From positions 1 through 35,433 of the forward strand of contig JAJFGA010000050.1 in NCBI GenBank assembly GCA_021776375.1: a stretch of 35,433 bases of DNA. Direction: 5' to 3'. Under the pieces are notes generated by a model, which was not told the origin of the DNA, did not search any database, and worked only from the letters and a program-made list of their open reading frames with translations. Positions within the stretch are counted from its first letter, which is position 1, and every line of letters starts with the position of its first letter. The position numbers were made by a program, and so were the translations under genes. This DNA is from Hyphococcus sp. GTDB taxonomy: Bacteria > Pseudomonadota > Alphaproteobacteria > Caulobacterales > Parvularculaceae. Positions 24,351 to 32,482 of this stretch are shown piece after piece.

Positions 24351-25046
24351 ATGAGCCCTGACGCGCCCACCCAACCCGGCCGCCCCGTGCGCGGCGCCAC
24401 GCAGTTTTTGCGCGATATCTTCCGTGAGCTTGACGCCGCGCAAAGCGCTGGTTTTAGCGCGGGCACGGCGGCGGTTGACGAAGACGATGACGCCGGCCCA
24501 AAGGCGACGCTCGGCGATATCGTCGACCGATTGGATGAGCGCGCCTTTGGCCTTCTCCTGTTGCTGCTGGCGCTGCCTTGCACACTGCCCTTCGTTTATC
24601 TCCTGCCGCAGCTGGTCGCCCTGCCGATGCTGGCGCTGGCGGGGCAGATGGCGGCGGGCCGGAAACATCCGTGGCTGCCGGCGCGGCTGCATGAACGGTC
24701 TTTTTCCCTGCGGTCGTTTCAAAAAGTGCTCGACCGCAGTGAGAAATATGTCGGCTGGGTTGAGCGTTTCGCCCGGCCCCGGCTGTCATTCATCACCGGC
24801 CATCACGGCAGCCGGCTGGCAGGCGCATTGCTCATGATCCCCACGGCGTCGATCCTGGTGCCGCTGCCGGGGACTAACACCATACCGGGGATCGGCGTTG
24901 CCATTGCCTCGCTCGGGGTGATTGAGCGCGACGGCGTGCTGGTCATTATTGGCCTAGTCGTTGGTTTTGCCTGGGTCGCGCTGCTCGCCACGCTCGGGCT
25001 AGAGGCGGCAAGCCTGATTAAAGACTGGCTCACCGCACAGGTTTGA
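24351..25046 (+). CDS. exoD: ExoD-family exopolysaccharide synthesis protein
   Basis: A 231-residue membrane protein. About 50 residues of soluble N-terminus lead into ATLGDIVDRLDERAFGLLLLLLALPCTLPF, the family's opening motif, then a polar stretch with RPRLSFITGHHGSRLAGALL and three or four further membrane helices including TNTIPGIGVAIASLGVIERDG. ExoD proteins are needed for exopolysaccharide production in rhizobia; the mechanism is not known. The ribosome site is weak and ATG 24351 is chosen as the first that leaves the family intact. Just downstream is the repeat element at 25072-25188. Confidence 0.9.
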   Translation: MSPDAPTQPGRPVRGATQFLRDIFRELDAAQSAGFSAGTAAVDEDDDAGPKATLGDIVDRLDERAFGLLLLLLALPCTLPFVYLLPQLVALPMLALAGQMAAGRKHPWLPARLHERSFSLRSFQKVLDRSEKYVGWVERFARPRLSFITGHHGSRLAGALLMIPTASILVPLPGTNTIPGIGVAIASLGVIERDGVLVIIGLVVGFAWVALLATLGLEAASLIKDWLTAQV

Positions 25047-25071
25047 CGCGCGACAATACTCTACCAACGGT

Positions 25072-25188
25072 CCAAAAGTGTGCGACTGCGCCCCGGCGCT
25101 TATGCGCCGCGCCCGCGCAGGCCCTTGCGTAGCAAGGATTAGCCGCGAGCGAAAACAAACCACGGTGAAATCAATATTCATTGATTTT
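25072..25188 (-). repeat. structured intergenic element, copy B
   Basis: Read on the minus strand, this 117-base sequence aligns along its whole length with the + strand sequence at 32221-32382, which has about 45 extra bases in the middle. Three hairpins are shared: an AATCAA/TTGATT stem, CCTTGC/GCAAGG and GGCGC/GCGCC. In the last two, bases that differ between copies change on both sides of the stem. The end reads GCGCAGTCG, then CTTTTGG in both copies. Confidence 0.88.
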
Positions 25189-25254
25189 GCTATGCCCCGC
25201 GTGTGACGATCTGCGCGGGCGCGCGGATGCTTCACCCCGCCTATTATCATCGCC

Positions 25255-25812
25255 ATGTTACAGTTTCTCTCCAGCCTTTCCTTTACCGAACGCGCCCTTG
25301 CCGCCTCGCTTATCGTGAGCGCGACATTGCTGGCTGGCGCGCACCTGTTTGAACATGTCGGCGGTCTTGTCCCTTGCATTTTATGCCTTGATCAACGCGA
25401 GGCGCATTGGACGGCGGCGGGTGTCGCCCTTGCCGGCCTGATCGCGGCACGATTGTTTAAATCTAGGCTCGGCGCCGCGGCGGCGGTAGGCGCGGTCTCG
25501 CTGGTGTTTGCGGTGAGCGCCGGCCTCGCCTTTTACCATACTGGCGTTGAGTATGAGTTTTGGCCGGGTCCGGCAATCTGCGCTGCCGGCGGGCCGGCGA
25601 TTGTCGATCTTCAAAACCTTGCCGCCTCACTTAATCAACCCACTGACGCGCCATCTTGTTCGGATGTGCAGTGGCGGTTTTTGGGAATTTCCATGGCCGG
25701 CTACAATCTGCTGGCGTCTGCGGGCCTTTTTGCGTTGACCATGAGCGCGGCGCTTGCAGAAACACGCGCCGCCCGGAATGTCCGAAATTCCGTACCCGGA
25801 GTAACAACATGA
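25255..25812 (+). CDS. dsbB: DsbB-family disulfide bond formation protein
   Basis: Reoxidises the periplasmic thiol oxidase DsbA, passing electrons to quinone in the inner membrane. The 185-residue protein has four membrane helices, the first redox pair CILC (Cys41-Cys44) after the first helix, and the second pair in the second periplasmic loop (Cys109 and Cys135, in AICAAGG and APSCSD). These match the DsbB plan. The gene ends in ATGA overlap with the coq7 start (25809-25812), so the two are probably translationally coupled. The ribosome site is weak. Confidence 0.88.
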   Translation: MLQFLSSLSFTERALAASLIVSATLLAGAHLFEHVGGLVPCILCLDQREAHWTAAGVALAGLIAARLFKSRLGAAAAVGAVSLVFAVSAGLAFYHTGVEYEFWPGPAICAAGGPAIVDLQNLAASLNQPTDAPSCSDVQWRFLGISMAGYNLLASAGLFALTMSAALAETRAARNVRNSVPGVTT

Positions 25813-26363
25813 CATCTTCCGAGGTTAAAAAACCGGGCCCAAATGGGCGCCGCCTGGCGCAGATGCTGCGGGTCGATCATGCTGGAGAATATGGCGCGGT
25901 GGCGATCTATCGCGGACAGCACGCAGTGTTCTCAGGCCTCGCCAACAAGCGCGAGACCGCCGCGATGATCGCGGAAATGGAGGCCGGAGAACAAGAACAC
26001 CTTGAAACCTTCGACCGGATACTGGCCGAGCGGCGCGTCCGCCCGACGCTCTTGGCCCCGTTCTGGAATATCGCCGGCTTCGGCCTGGGCGCGGCCACCG
26101 CGCTGATGGGCGAGAAGGCCGCCATGGCCTGCACCGCAGCGGTCGAGGAGGTGATCGAAAAGCACTACGCCGACCAGATCGAAGTCCTCGGTGATGACGA
26201 GCCAGAGCTATCTGCAACCATCACCAAATTCCGCGACGAAGAGCTTGAGCACAAAGCCACGGCCGAGGCGGCCGGGGCCGAAGAGGCGCCCGGCTACCCG
26301 CTTCTTTCCGGCGTCATTCGTGCTGGCTGCCGGGCGGCGATCAAAATCGCTGAAAAGATCTAG
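25809..26363 (+). CDS. coq7: demethoxyubiquinone hydroxylase (Coq7-type di-iron monooxygenase)
   Basis: Hydroxylates 2-polyprenyl-3-methyl-6-methoxy-1,4-benzoquinone in the last stages of ubiquinone synthesis. ATG 25809 gives a 184-residue protein, the usual family size; the frame is open further upstream inside dsbB. The di-iron ligands are visible: Glu27 (HAGEYGA), Glu61-x-x-His64 (GEQEHLETF), Glu114 (AVEEVIEKHY) and Glu145-x-x-His148 (EELEHKA). Coupled to dsbB through an ATGA overlap; both touch the quinone pool. Identification is firm. Confidence 0.95.
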   Translation: MTSSEVKKPGPNGRRLAQMLRVDHAGEYGAVAIYRGQHAVFSGLANKRETAAMIAEMEAGEQEHLETFDRILAERRVRPTLLAPFWNIAGFGLGAATALMGEKAAMACTAAVEEVIEKHYADQIEVLGDDEPELSATITKFRDEELEHKATAEAAGAEEAPGYPLLSGVIRAGCRAAIKIAEKI

Positions 26364-26375
26364 GTAATATTCTAA

Positions 26376-26864
26376 CTAGTCATCCCGCATGCCGACAAAG
26401 ATTGCGATCAACGCAATCATTCCAGCATAGCGAAAGGCCGCATCCAGAGCCCCGCCCAGTTCGGATTGAGAGCGCCATAGCTCGTACCAGCTCTCGGCGA
26501 TGACAATAAAGCCGCCAAACAGCATGATCACAGCGATGCCGGCGCCAGCGAGGGCAATTGTCTTGGCGGCGTTAAAGCTGGCTGGTTCGGCGCGCAGCGC
26601 AGCCAACATCCGTGCGGCCCCAAGCGCGCACATCAGGCCCATGAGGAGTTTTGACCCGGCGATAAATATCGCGCCTGACCAGACAATCACCGGGTTGCTG
26701 GTTGCCTGCCAGCGTGTAGCACCGCCCTCAAACGTCACCATCGTGGTGACCGCCTGGACAGAGCCCACGGTCTCGCCCCAGTTTTGGAGATTGCCCGAGG
26801 CGCCTGCCAAGCCCCATAACGCCAAGGTTATCACAAGGAATATCTTCACAACGCGTATCACCAT
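26376..26864 (-). CDS. DUF2165-family small integral membrane protein
   Basis: A 162-residue inner-membrane protein with four hydrophobic segments (about 5-25, 60-80, 100-122, 140-158). The family pattern is visible: NPVIVWSGAIFIAGSKLLMGLMCALGA, and IVIAESWYELWRSQS near the fourth segment. Function is unknown for this family. ATG 26864 has an excellent AGGAGGG ribosome site. The gene converges on coq7 and is divergent from the M2 peptidase. Confidence 0.85.
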   Translation of the reverse strand: MVIRVVKIFLVITLALWGLAGASGNLQNWGETVGSVQAVTTMVTFEGGATRWQATSNPVIVWSGAIFIAGSKLLMGLMCALGAARMLAALRAEPASFNAAKTIALAGAGIAVIMLFGGFIVIAESWYELWRSQSELGGALDAAFRYAGMIALIAIFVGMRDD

Positions 26865-27011
26865 ATGGCCCTCCTGTTTGCCCGCGCGCCTATCTTACAC
26901 GGGTTTCACCAAAAGGCGGCAGATTGCGTAAATCCGCCATTTTGTTCTGTGGCGCGCCTCCGCTATGGTGGCGGCAATTCATTTTGTTCTCAGTCGTATC
27001 AGGGAGATTTC

Positions 27012-28919
27012 ATGACAATTCGGAACTTTAAGCGCCCCCTTGGCGCGCTTGCCGCCGTATCGGCGCTGGCGCTTGTCGCCGCCTGCAGCGAACAACAGGC
27101 GAGCGATCCCGCCGCATCAGGGCCCGCCACGGCTGGCGCCAGCGACAATGCCGCCGCCGAAGAAACCGGCGCTGTCGCCAGCGTCGAGGACGCCGCCGCC
27201 TTTATCGAGGGTGTCGAGGAATGGACTCGTGATTTCGGTGAATATTACGCGCGCGTCGCCTGGGTCCAGGCGACCTATATCAATTACGACACCAACTGGC
27301 TGGTTACCCGGGTCGATACGGAATCAACCGAGATGGGCGTGAAGTTCGCCAATGAGGCGAAACGCTTCAACAATCTCGAACTGCCCGCCGAGATGCGCCG
27401 CAAGATCGAGGCGATCAAGCTCGGCCTTAACCTGCCGGCGCCGGAGCGCCCGGGCGCGGCCGCGGAACTGGCCGCGATCAACACCCGCATGGGCTCGACT
27501 TACGCCACCGGCAAGATTGAACTCGATGGCGAGGAAGTTGCCCGCAACGACCTTGAAGAAATGATGGGCACGGTCCGCGATCCGGCCCGGCTGCAGGAAA
27601 TCTGGGCCAAATGGCGCGCAGTGCCGATTGCGCCAAATGACGATGGCGGGACCATGAAGACCGACTATGCGCGCATGGTCGAGATCGCCAATGAGGGCGC
27701 TGTCGAGCTTGGCTATGACGATGTCGGCACGATGTGGCGTGCGCGCTATGATCTTCCGCCTGCGGAGTTTGCCGCCGAGACCGACCGTTTGTGGGGTCAG
27801 GTCAAGCCGCTTTATGACGAACTCCACTGTCATGTCCGCGCCAAACTCAACGAGCAATATGGCGATGTCATCGTGCCGCTCGACCAGCCGATCCGTGCTG
27901 ACCTGTTGGGCAATATGTGGGCCCAGAGCTGGGGCAATATCTCTGATCTGGTCTCTCCAGGCGATGCCGACCCCGGCTATGACCTGACCGCGCTATTGGT
28001 CGCCAAGGGCTATGACGCCAAGAAAATGGTCGAGACCGGCGAGGCGTTTTTCTCCTCGCTCGGCTTTGACCCGCTCCCCGAAACATTCTGGGAACGCTCA
28101 CAGATCACCAAACCTGCCGACCGCGAGGTCGTGTGCCATGCATCGGCCTGGGATCTCGACTGGAAAGACGATATCCGCATCAAGATGTGCACCAAGGTCA
28201 ACGCTGACGATTTCGGGACCGTGCATCACGAGCTTGGCCACAATTACTATCAACGCGCCTATCAGGACCAATCGGTACTGTTCCAGACCGGCGCCAATGG
28301 CGGCTTCCACGAAGCGATTGGCGATATGGTGGCGCTGTCGATTACGCCGGATTATCTCAAAACCATTGGCCGTCTCGACGACATCCCTGATGCATCGGCC
28401 GATGTTGGCCTGTTGATGAACACCGCGCTTGAGAAAATCGCGTTCCAGCCGTTTGGTCTCCTCATGGACAAATGGCGCTGGCAGGTGTTCTCCGGCGAGT
28501 TAACGCCTGAAACCTATAATGAAGGCTGGTGGGCGCTCAGGACCCAGTATCAGGGCATTCGCCCGCCGGTGGATCGATCATCGGATGATTTTGATCCGGG
28601 TGGGAAGTTTCACATCCCCGGCAATGTCTCTTATACGCGCTATTTCATCGCCAACATTCTGCAATTCCAGTTTCATAAAGCGGCCTGCGACATGGCCGGC
28701 TGGGAAGGCCCGTTGCACCGCTGCTCTGTATACGGCGCAGGTGAGATCGGTGAAAAATTCAATACCATGCTGGAGATGGGCGCCTCCAAGCCCTGGCCGG
28801 AAGCGCTGGAAGCCTTTACCGGCACAGCTGAGATGGACGGCTCGGCGGTGGTTGAATATTTTGCCCCGCTGATGGACTACCTCAAAGAGCAAAATGCCGA
28901 CCGGCAGTGTGGCTGGTAA
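27012..28919 (+). CDS. M2-family peptidyl-dipeptidase (ACE-like) lipoprotein
   Basis: A zinc dipeptidyl-carboxypeptidase related to angiotensin-converting enzyme, here a bacterial envelope form of 635 residues. It has a lipobox-type signal (LVAA-C25) followed by an Ala/Glu/Asp linker, so it is probably lipid-anchored. The zinc motif is HExxH at His406-Glu407 to His410 in VHHELGHNYYQ; Glu434 in GFHEAIGD is the third ligand. SYTRYFIANILQFQFH and DPGGKFHIP also match the family. The start at 27012 follows GGGAG; longer in-frame starts upstream break the signal. It probably digests oligopeptides outside the cytoplasm. A 13-bp hairpin follows at 28943. Confidence 0.95.
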   Translation: MTIRNFKRPLGALAAVSALALVAACSEQQASDPAASGPATAGASDNAAAEETGAVASVEDAAAFIEGVEEWTRDFGEYYARVAWVQATYINYDTNWLVTRVDTESTEMGVKFANEAKRFNNLELPAEMRRKIEAIKLGLNLPAPERPGAAAELAAINTRMGSTYATGKIELDGEEVARNDLEEMMGTVRDPARLQEIWAKWRAVPIAPNDDGGTMKTDYARMVEIANEGAVELGYDDVGTMWRARYDLPPAEFAAETDRLWGQVKPLYDELHCHVRAKLNEQYGDVIVPLDQPIRADLLGNMWAQSWGNISDLVSPGDADPGYDLTALLVAKGYDAKKMVETGEAFFSSLGFDPLPETFWERSQITKPADREVVCHASAWDLDWKDDIRIKMCTKVNADDFGTVHHELGHNYYQRAYQDQSVLFQTGANGGFHEAIGDMVALSITPDYLKTIGRLDDIPDASADVGLLMNTALEKIAFQPFGLLMDKWRWQVFSGELTPETYNEGWWALRTQYQGIRPPVDRSSDDFDPGGKFHIPGNVSYTRYFIANILQFQFHKAACDMAGWEGPLHRCSVYGAGEIGEKFNTMLEMGASKPWPEALEAFTGTAEMDGSAVVEYFAPLMDYLKEQNADRQCGW

Positions 28920-28942
28920 CGGTTAGCGTTCGCTACTGACTC

Positions 28943-28975
28943 TATGCCAAAGCGCTTATTTTGCGCTTTGGCATA
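28943..28975 (+). terminator. hairpin downstream of the M2 peptidase gene
   Basis: TATGCCAAAGCGC (28943-28955) pairs perfectly with 28963-28975 around TTATTTT. It is not followed by a T-run on the + strand, so it may act as a 3' stabiliser rather than a true terminator. Confidence 0.55.
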
Positions 28976-29000
28976 AGAAGCAGATTTGACTGTTTCGCAT

Positions 29001-29138
29001 GCGGCTATCCTTCGCGACGCGGCTTCGCCGCTCCTCAGGATGAGGATAGGGATAGATTTAAAACACGAAAAACCCTCATCCTGAGGAGCGGCTTTCGCAT
29101 TCGCAGAATGCGCAAGCCACGTCGCGAAGGATAGCCGC
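29001..29138. repeat. long palindromic intergenic repeat with a nested hairpin
   Basis: The left arm (29001-29045) is largely the reverse complement of the right arm (29074-29138): GCGGCTATCCTTCGCGAC opposite GTCGCGAAGGATAGCCGC, and GCCGCTCCTCAGGATGAGG opposite CCTCATCCTGAGGAGCGGC. The right arm is longer because it carries GCATTC-GCA-GAATGC, itself a small palindrome (29098-29112). The core sequence CCTCATCCTGAGGAGC is a familiar repeat in alphaproteobacterial genomes. Confidence 0.85.
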
Positions 29139-29476
29139 CTGTCCAACACCCGCCTTTTTTCAAACGCCCCACAAAATACCCACTCACGCGTTTAATCGCT
29201 GCGTGGCTGCCGGGATGTTGCGCCGCGCGTGACAAAATTCAACTTGTGGTAGTTTTGCCGGGTCGAATTTCTCCACAGCGTTGCGCCCCATAAGGGATGC
29301 AGCCCCTAAACGGTGTAAAAGCCCCGTCTTTTCGGCCCCGCCATCCTCATGGGCTTGCCCGGCCCTACCCTCTCCTTCCAATCCCGCACGGACCGGAAAG
29401 GAGGCCTGCAGAGGGTATGACTTTAGCGCAATACAGATTTTGTACTCTGGCCGTCTTTGTGTGCGGCGCTCCGGAT
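29139..29476. other. unassigned region downstream of hisE
   Basis: This 338-base gap holds no gene that I can support. One minus-strand frame stays open from inside hisE to the stop at 29184 without a good ATG or ribosome site, and its translation resembles no family I know. Short complementary blocks on both strands hint at a structured RNA or a decayed repeat. Confidence 0.4.
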
Positions 29477-29818
29477 TTAGCCGTCCTTGCGCGCGGCTTT
29501 TTCGGCGTGGCCGGACTGACCCTCGCGGGCTGCAAGCACGGCGGCGACCTCATCCGGCGCAACGCCTGCGGACGCCATCAGCACCATCAGGTGATACAAA
29601 ACATCCGCCGCTTCTGCAGTCAGCGCAGGTCTATCGCCCATCGCCCCGGCGATGGCCGCCTCAACCGCTTCCTCGCCAAACTTCTTGGCGCAACGCGCAT
29701 TGCCGCCGGCAAGCAACGAGGCCGTATAAGACGCATCGGCGCTCTCGCCGCGTCGCGCCTCGATCGTCGTGAACAAACGCGTCAGGACGTCGCCGAGAGG
29801 TGCTTTCATTTGGGGCAT
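29477..29818 (-). CDS. hisE: phosphoribosyl-ATP diphosphatase
   Basis: Hydrolyses phosphoribosyl-ATP to phosphoribosyl-AMP, step two of histidine synthesis. The 113-residue protein has the HisE all-alpha MazG-like core: GVLTRLFTTIEARR-type start (here DVLTRLFTTIEARRGES), then SLLAGGNARCAKKFGEEAVEAAIAG (about 34-58) with the metal-binding EE pair, and EAADVLYHLMVLMA (about 69-82) with the second acidic ligands. The tail EGQSGHAEKAARKDG is non-conserved. AAGGA precedes ATG 29818. It follows hisF by 39 bases. HisI, the partner activity in many bacteria, is not in the window. Confidence 0.94.
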   Translation of the reverse strand: MPQMKAPLGDVLTRLFTTIEARRGESADASYTASLLAGGNARCAKKFGEEAVEAAIAGAMGDRPALTAEAADVLYHLMVLMASAGVAPDEVAAVLAAREGQSGHAEKAARKDG

Positions 29819-29857
29819 GAATCTCGTCCTTGTTGTAAGTCGGTAGCGCCTAGCCCT

Positions 29858-30670
29858 TCAGTCGACAGGGTTCAAGGCCGCGCTGTTCGCCGTCGCGGGA
29901 ACGCGCACTGGCGCGCCGGCTGCCGCCAGCGCCTGGCGCGCCTCCTCCATGGTCACTTCGCCGAAGTGAAATATCGAGGCGGCCAGCACCGCCGAAGCGC
30001 CGCCTTTGACCGCGGCGTCAGCCATATCCGCCGCACCGCCGGCGCCGCCGGAGGCGATGACCGGCACATTTACCGCATTCGCCACCGCACGAATAAGCGC
30101 CAGGTCATACCCGGCTTTGGTCCCGTCCCGGTCCATGGAGGTCAGGAGAATCTCCCCGGCGCCGCGGGCGACAACTTCTTTTGCAAAAGAAACGGCATCG
30201 ATTCCGGTTGGCTCTCGCCCCCCATGGGTGAAGATTTCCCAGCGGCTTTGTTCGGTGGATTTAGCGCCCACAGCTTTCGCATCAATCGCCACCACCACGC
30301 ACTGCGCGCCAAACTGTTCGGCGGCGGCGTTGATGAGGCCGGGGTTCTTCACCGCCGCGGTGTTGATCGCGACCTTGTCGGCGCCGGCGAGCAGAAGATT
30401 GCGGAAATCTTCAATCGACGAAACCCCGCCGCCCACCGTCAACGGCATGAAACACCGCTCGGCAACCTGATTGACCTTATGGAGGAGGACGCCCCTGCCC
30501 TCGTGGCTGGCGGAAATATCGAGAAAACAAATTTCATCCGCGCCCGCCGCATCATAAGCCTCAGCCACAACAACCGGGTCGCCCGCATCGCGCAGATTGA
30601 CGAAATTGACGCCCTTGACGACACGACCGTCTTTGACGTCGAGGCAGGGAATTATTCTTATGCTCAGCAT
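29858..30670 (-). CDS. hisF: imidazole glycerol phosphate synthase, cyclase subunit
   Basis: Forms imidazole glycerol phosphate and AICAR from PRFAR, using ammonia from HisH. The 270-residue TIM barrel has both catalytic aspartates at the expected numbers: Asp11 ([10 protein letters not shown]) and Asp130 ([10 protein letters not shown]). [10 protein letters not shown] and [12 protein letters not shown] carry phosphate-binding loops. The C-terminal ~15 residues extend beyond the usual end. The gene starts 3 bases after the CYTH-CHAD stop, so the two are almost certainly cotranscribed; no ribosome site is visible and coupling is likely. Confidence 0.96.
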   Translation of the reverse strand: MLSIRIIPCLDVKDGRVVKGVNFVNLRDAGDPVVVAEAYDAAGADEICFLDISASHEGRGVLLHKVNQVAERCFMPLTVGGGVSSIEDFRNLLLAGADKVAINTAAVKNPGLINAAAEQFGAQCVVVAIDAKAVGAKSTEQSRWEIFTHGGREPTGIDAVSFAKEVVARGAGEILLTSMDRDGTKAGYDLALIRAVANAVNVPVIASGGAGGAADMADAAVKGGASAVLAASIFHFGEVTMEEARQALAAAGAPVRVPATANSAALNPVD

Positions 30671-30673
30671 TGT

Positions 30674-32194
30674 CTATGTGCGCCAGAACCGTTTGATTTT
30701 TCGTACCGCATCCCACTCCTCGGCGATATAGCGCGTGTTGGCGCCCGCTTCGGCGGCCATATAGCCGCTGATGAACCCGGCGGCGCGCATCGCCGCTTCG
30801 CCTTCGCCGAGCGCGGCTTCTTCCGCCAGCCGCCCCGCCGCTATCGCATCGTTGATGCGCCCAAGCCCTTCCTGCAACCGCGACAGGGCGGTCATAAACT
30901 CGGCGCGCTGATCTTTTTGGTAGAGCCCGCGCGCCATCTGCGCCTGGTAGCGCACCCTTTTTACCGCAAGACGCAACGGATGCGTCGTCGCCGGGCTTTC
31001 AAAGTCGATTTCGCGCGCGGTGCGACGGGTTTTTTTCCAGCTGCGCTTGAGCAACCTTGCGGCAAGCTCGGTGGTCGGCGCCAGCAACGCCGCTTCGCCT
31101 TGCAGCGCGCGCGAATGCGTAAATTCCAAAAGGTCAATCAGGAATCTTGTGAAATCCGCGCTGTTGATGGCCTCCACCGCGCCCTGCCACGCTGCAGCGC
31201 GCAAGCTTTCGGCGCGGATTTTCAACCGCGCAGCGCCGTCTGGCGGCTTGGCGGTTTGCAAAACCGCTGTCTCGTTCAAAAACACGTCCCAATCACGGGC
31301 CGGGCCCAGCGCGCTGGCGAAACTTCGCGCGCGTGCGCCCAGCTGCGCCAACTCTTCGCTCAGCAAAAATGGACGCAGGCCTTGTTCCAAAGCCCGCAAG
31401 CGTCGCAGGGCGACACGCATCTGGTGGACGGCCTCGGGGCGCCGGGTCAGGGTGATGTGCGGGGTGAGGAGCGCCATCCGCACCGCGAGGCCGCCAAGCG
31501 CCGCATCAAAGGCGCGCGCGGCGGTATCTTCCGGCGCCAAAAGCGGGGCCTTTCCTTGCAGCCGGCCATAAGGCCCGCCATCAGCAAGGCCGAGCGCCAT
31601 TTCCTGCTTGCTGCGGATCACAAAACGCAGCGGCGCATTGGCGACCAATTGCCGGCCGAGCTCGAAAACATCGCGCTGCTCGCCGGCTTTGAGCTCCAGC
31701 TCAATCTCGCCAAGCGGCGCCTCATGGGCCATGCCCGTCTTATCCCGGCTTTCCGCCCGGCCAAGGTCGACCGCAATCTCGATTTGCGAAGCCCTGAAAT
31801 TCGCCGTCGCGGTCCAGCGGTCAATAATGGTGTGGGCGGTCGGGCGCAAAGCATCCGCCAAATCTGCAATCTTGGCGTCGATTTTCTTCTTGCCCACGAA
31901 CGCCGGAAAAACCTCCGCAAGGCCAAGCACGCGCTCATATTCTTTGCGTTCGACCGGCGAGGAACCGGCGCGCTTTACTGTCTGGATGCGGCGTCCAGCT
32001 TCGATACGCAGGCGCAAACTGAGCCCGGCATACTCCAGCTCGCGCTTTTCCGTATCATAATAGGTGGTTTCGAGCCGTCGCCAGACGCCTTTGGCCGGAG
32101 TCAGGGCGCGCAAAAACAGGCTGCGCGGCAGGGCGGCGATATCCGCCGGCGCACCTGCAAATTTCAGCTCAAACTCGATCGCGCCCCGGCCCAT
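30674..32194 (-). CDS. CYTH-CHAD domain protein (inorganic polyphosphate / triphosphate-binding)
   Basis: A 506-residue cytoplasmic protein. The N-terminal CYTH domain (about 5-200) starts with the ExExK motif (Glu7-x-Glu9-x-Lys11) and continues with ETTYYDTEKRELEYAGLSLRLR; CYTH domains hydrolyse or bind triphosphates with metal. The C-terminal CHAD domain (about 215-500) has the conserved histidine/arginine helices VHQMRVALRRLRA and HPLRLAVKRVRYQ, which bind polyphosphate. ATG 32194 is chosen; GTG 32212 is in frame too. It is inserted between hisA and hisF and abuts hisF. Its role in a histidine operon is unclear; ATP- or PRPP-linked phosphate metabolism is one guess. Confidence 0.9.
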   Translation of the reverse strand: MGRGAIEFELKFAGAPADIAALPRSLFLRALTPAKGVWRRLETTYYDTEKRELEYAGLSLRLRIEAGRRIQTVKRAGSSPVERKEYERVLGLAEVFPAFVGKKKIDAKIADLADALRPTAHTIIDRWTATANFRASQIEIAVDLGRAESRDKTGMAHEAPLGEIELELKAGEQRDVFELGRQLVANAPLRFVIRSKQEMALGLADGGPYGRLQGKAPLLAPEDTAARAFDAALGGLAVRMALLTPHITLTRRPEAVHQMRVALRRLRALEQGLRPFLLSEELAQLGARARSFASALGPARDWDVFLNETAVLQTAKPPDGAARLKIRAESLRAAAWQGAVEAINSADFTRFLIDLLEFTHSRALQGEAALLAPTTELAARLLKRSWKKTRRTAREIDFESPATTHPLRLAVKRVRYQAQMARGLYQKDQRAEFMTALSRLQEGLGRINDAIAAGRLAEEAALGEGEAAMRAAGFISGYMAAEAGANTRYIAEEWDAVRKIKRFWRT

Positions 32195-32220
32195 CGCTGG
32201 CGAATACTCCACTTAAAACG

Positions 32221-32382
32221 AAATCAATTGAGCATTGATTTCGCTATATTTTATTTTCGCTCACGGCTAATCCTCGCTTCGCGAGGGCCTGCGCGAGCCG
32301 CGCGCAAAGGCGCGCTAACGAATATTCGACCGCCTTCGCGGTCGCGGCGTATATACGCCGGTGCGCAGTCGCGCCCTTTTGG
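32221..32382 (+). repeat. structured intergenic element, copy A
   Basis: The partner of the element at 25072-25188, in opposite orientation. Shared hairpins: AATCAATTGAGCATTGATT, CCTCGC/GCGAGG and GGCGTA/TACGCC, in the same order. Copy A also holds about 45 extra bases with two further hairpins: GCGCGC-AAAG-GCGCGC and GACCGC/GCGGTC. It lies between hisA and the CYTH-CHAD gene. Confidence 0.88.
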
Positions 32383-32482
32383 GGCTCAGAATTCACCCCT
32401 GGGTGCTAAACCACACTCAAGACACCATATTACATCAGACAGCAAAACGGTATCGGCGGCGGCCAATGAGCGACTATCGGCC

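Noticed and set aside
24999..25379. minus-strand frame across the 25072-25188 element
   Set aside because: Its translation resembles that of the shadow over copy A only because the repeat is shared; the frame has no start context and runs through a hairpin-rich element.
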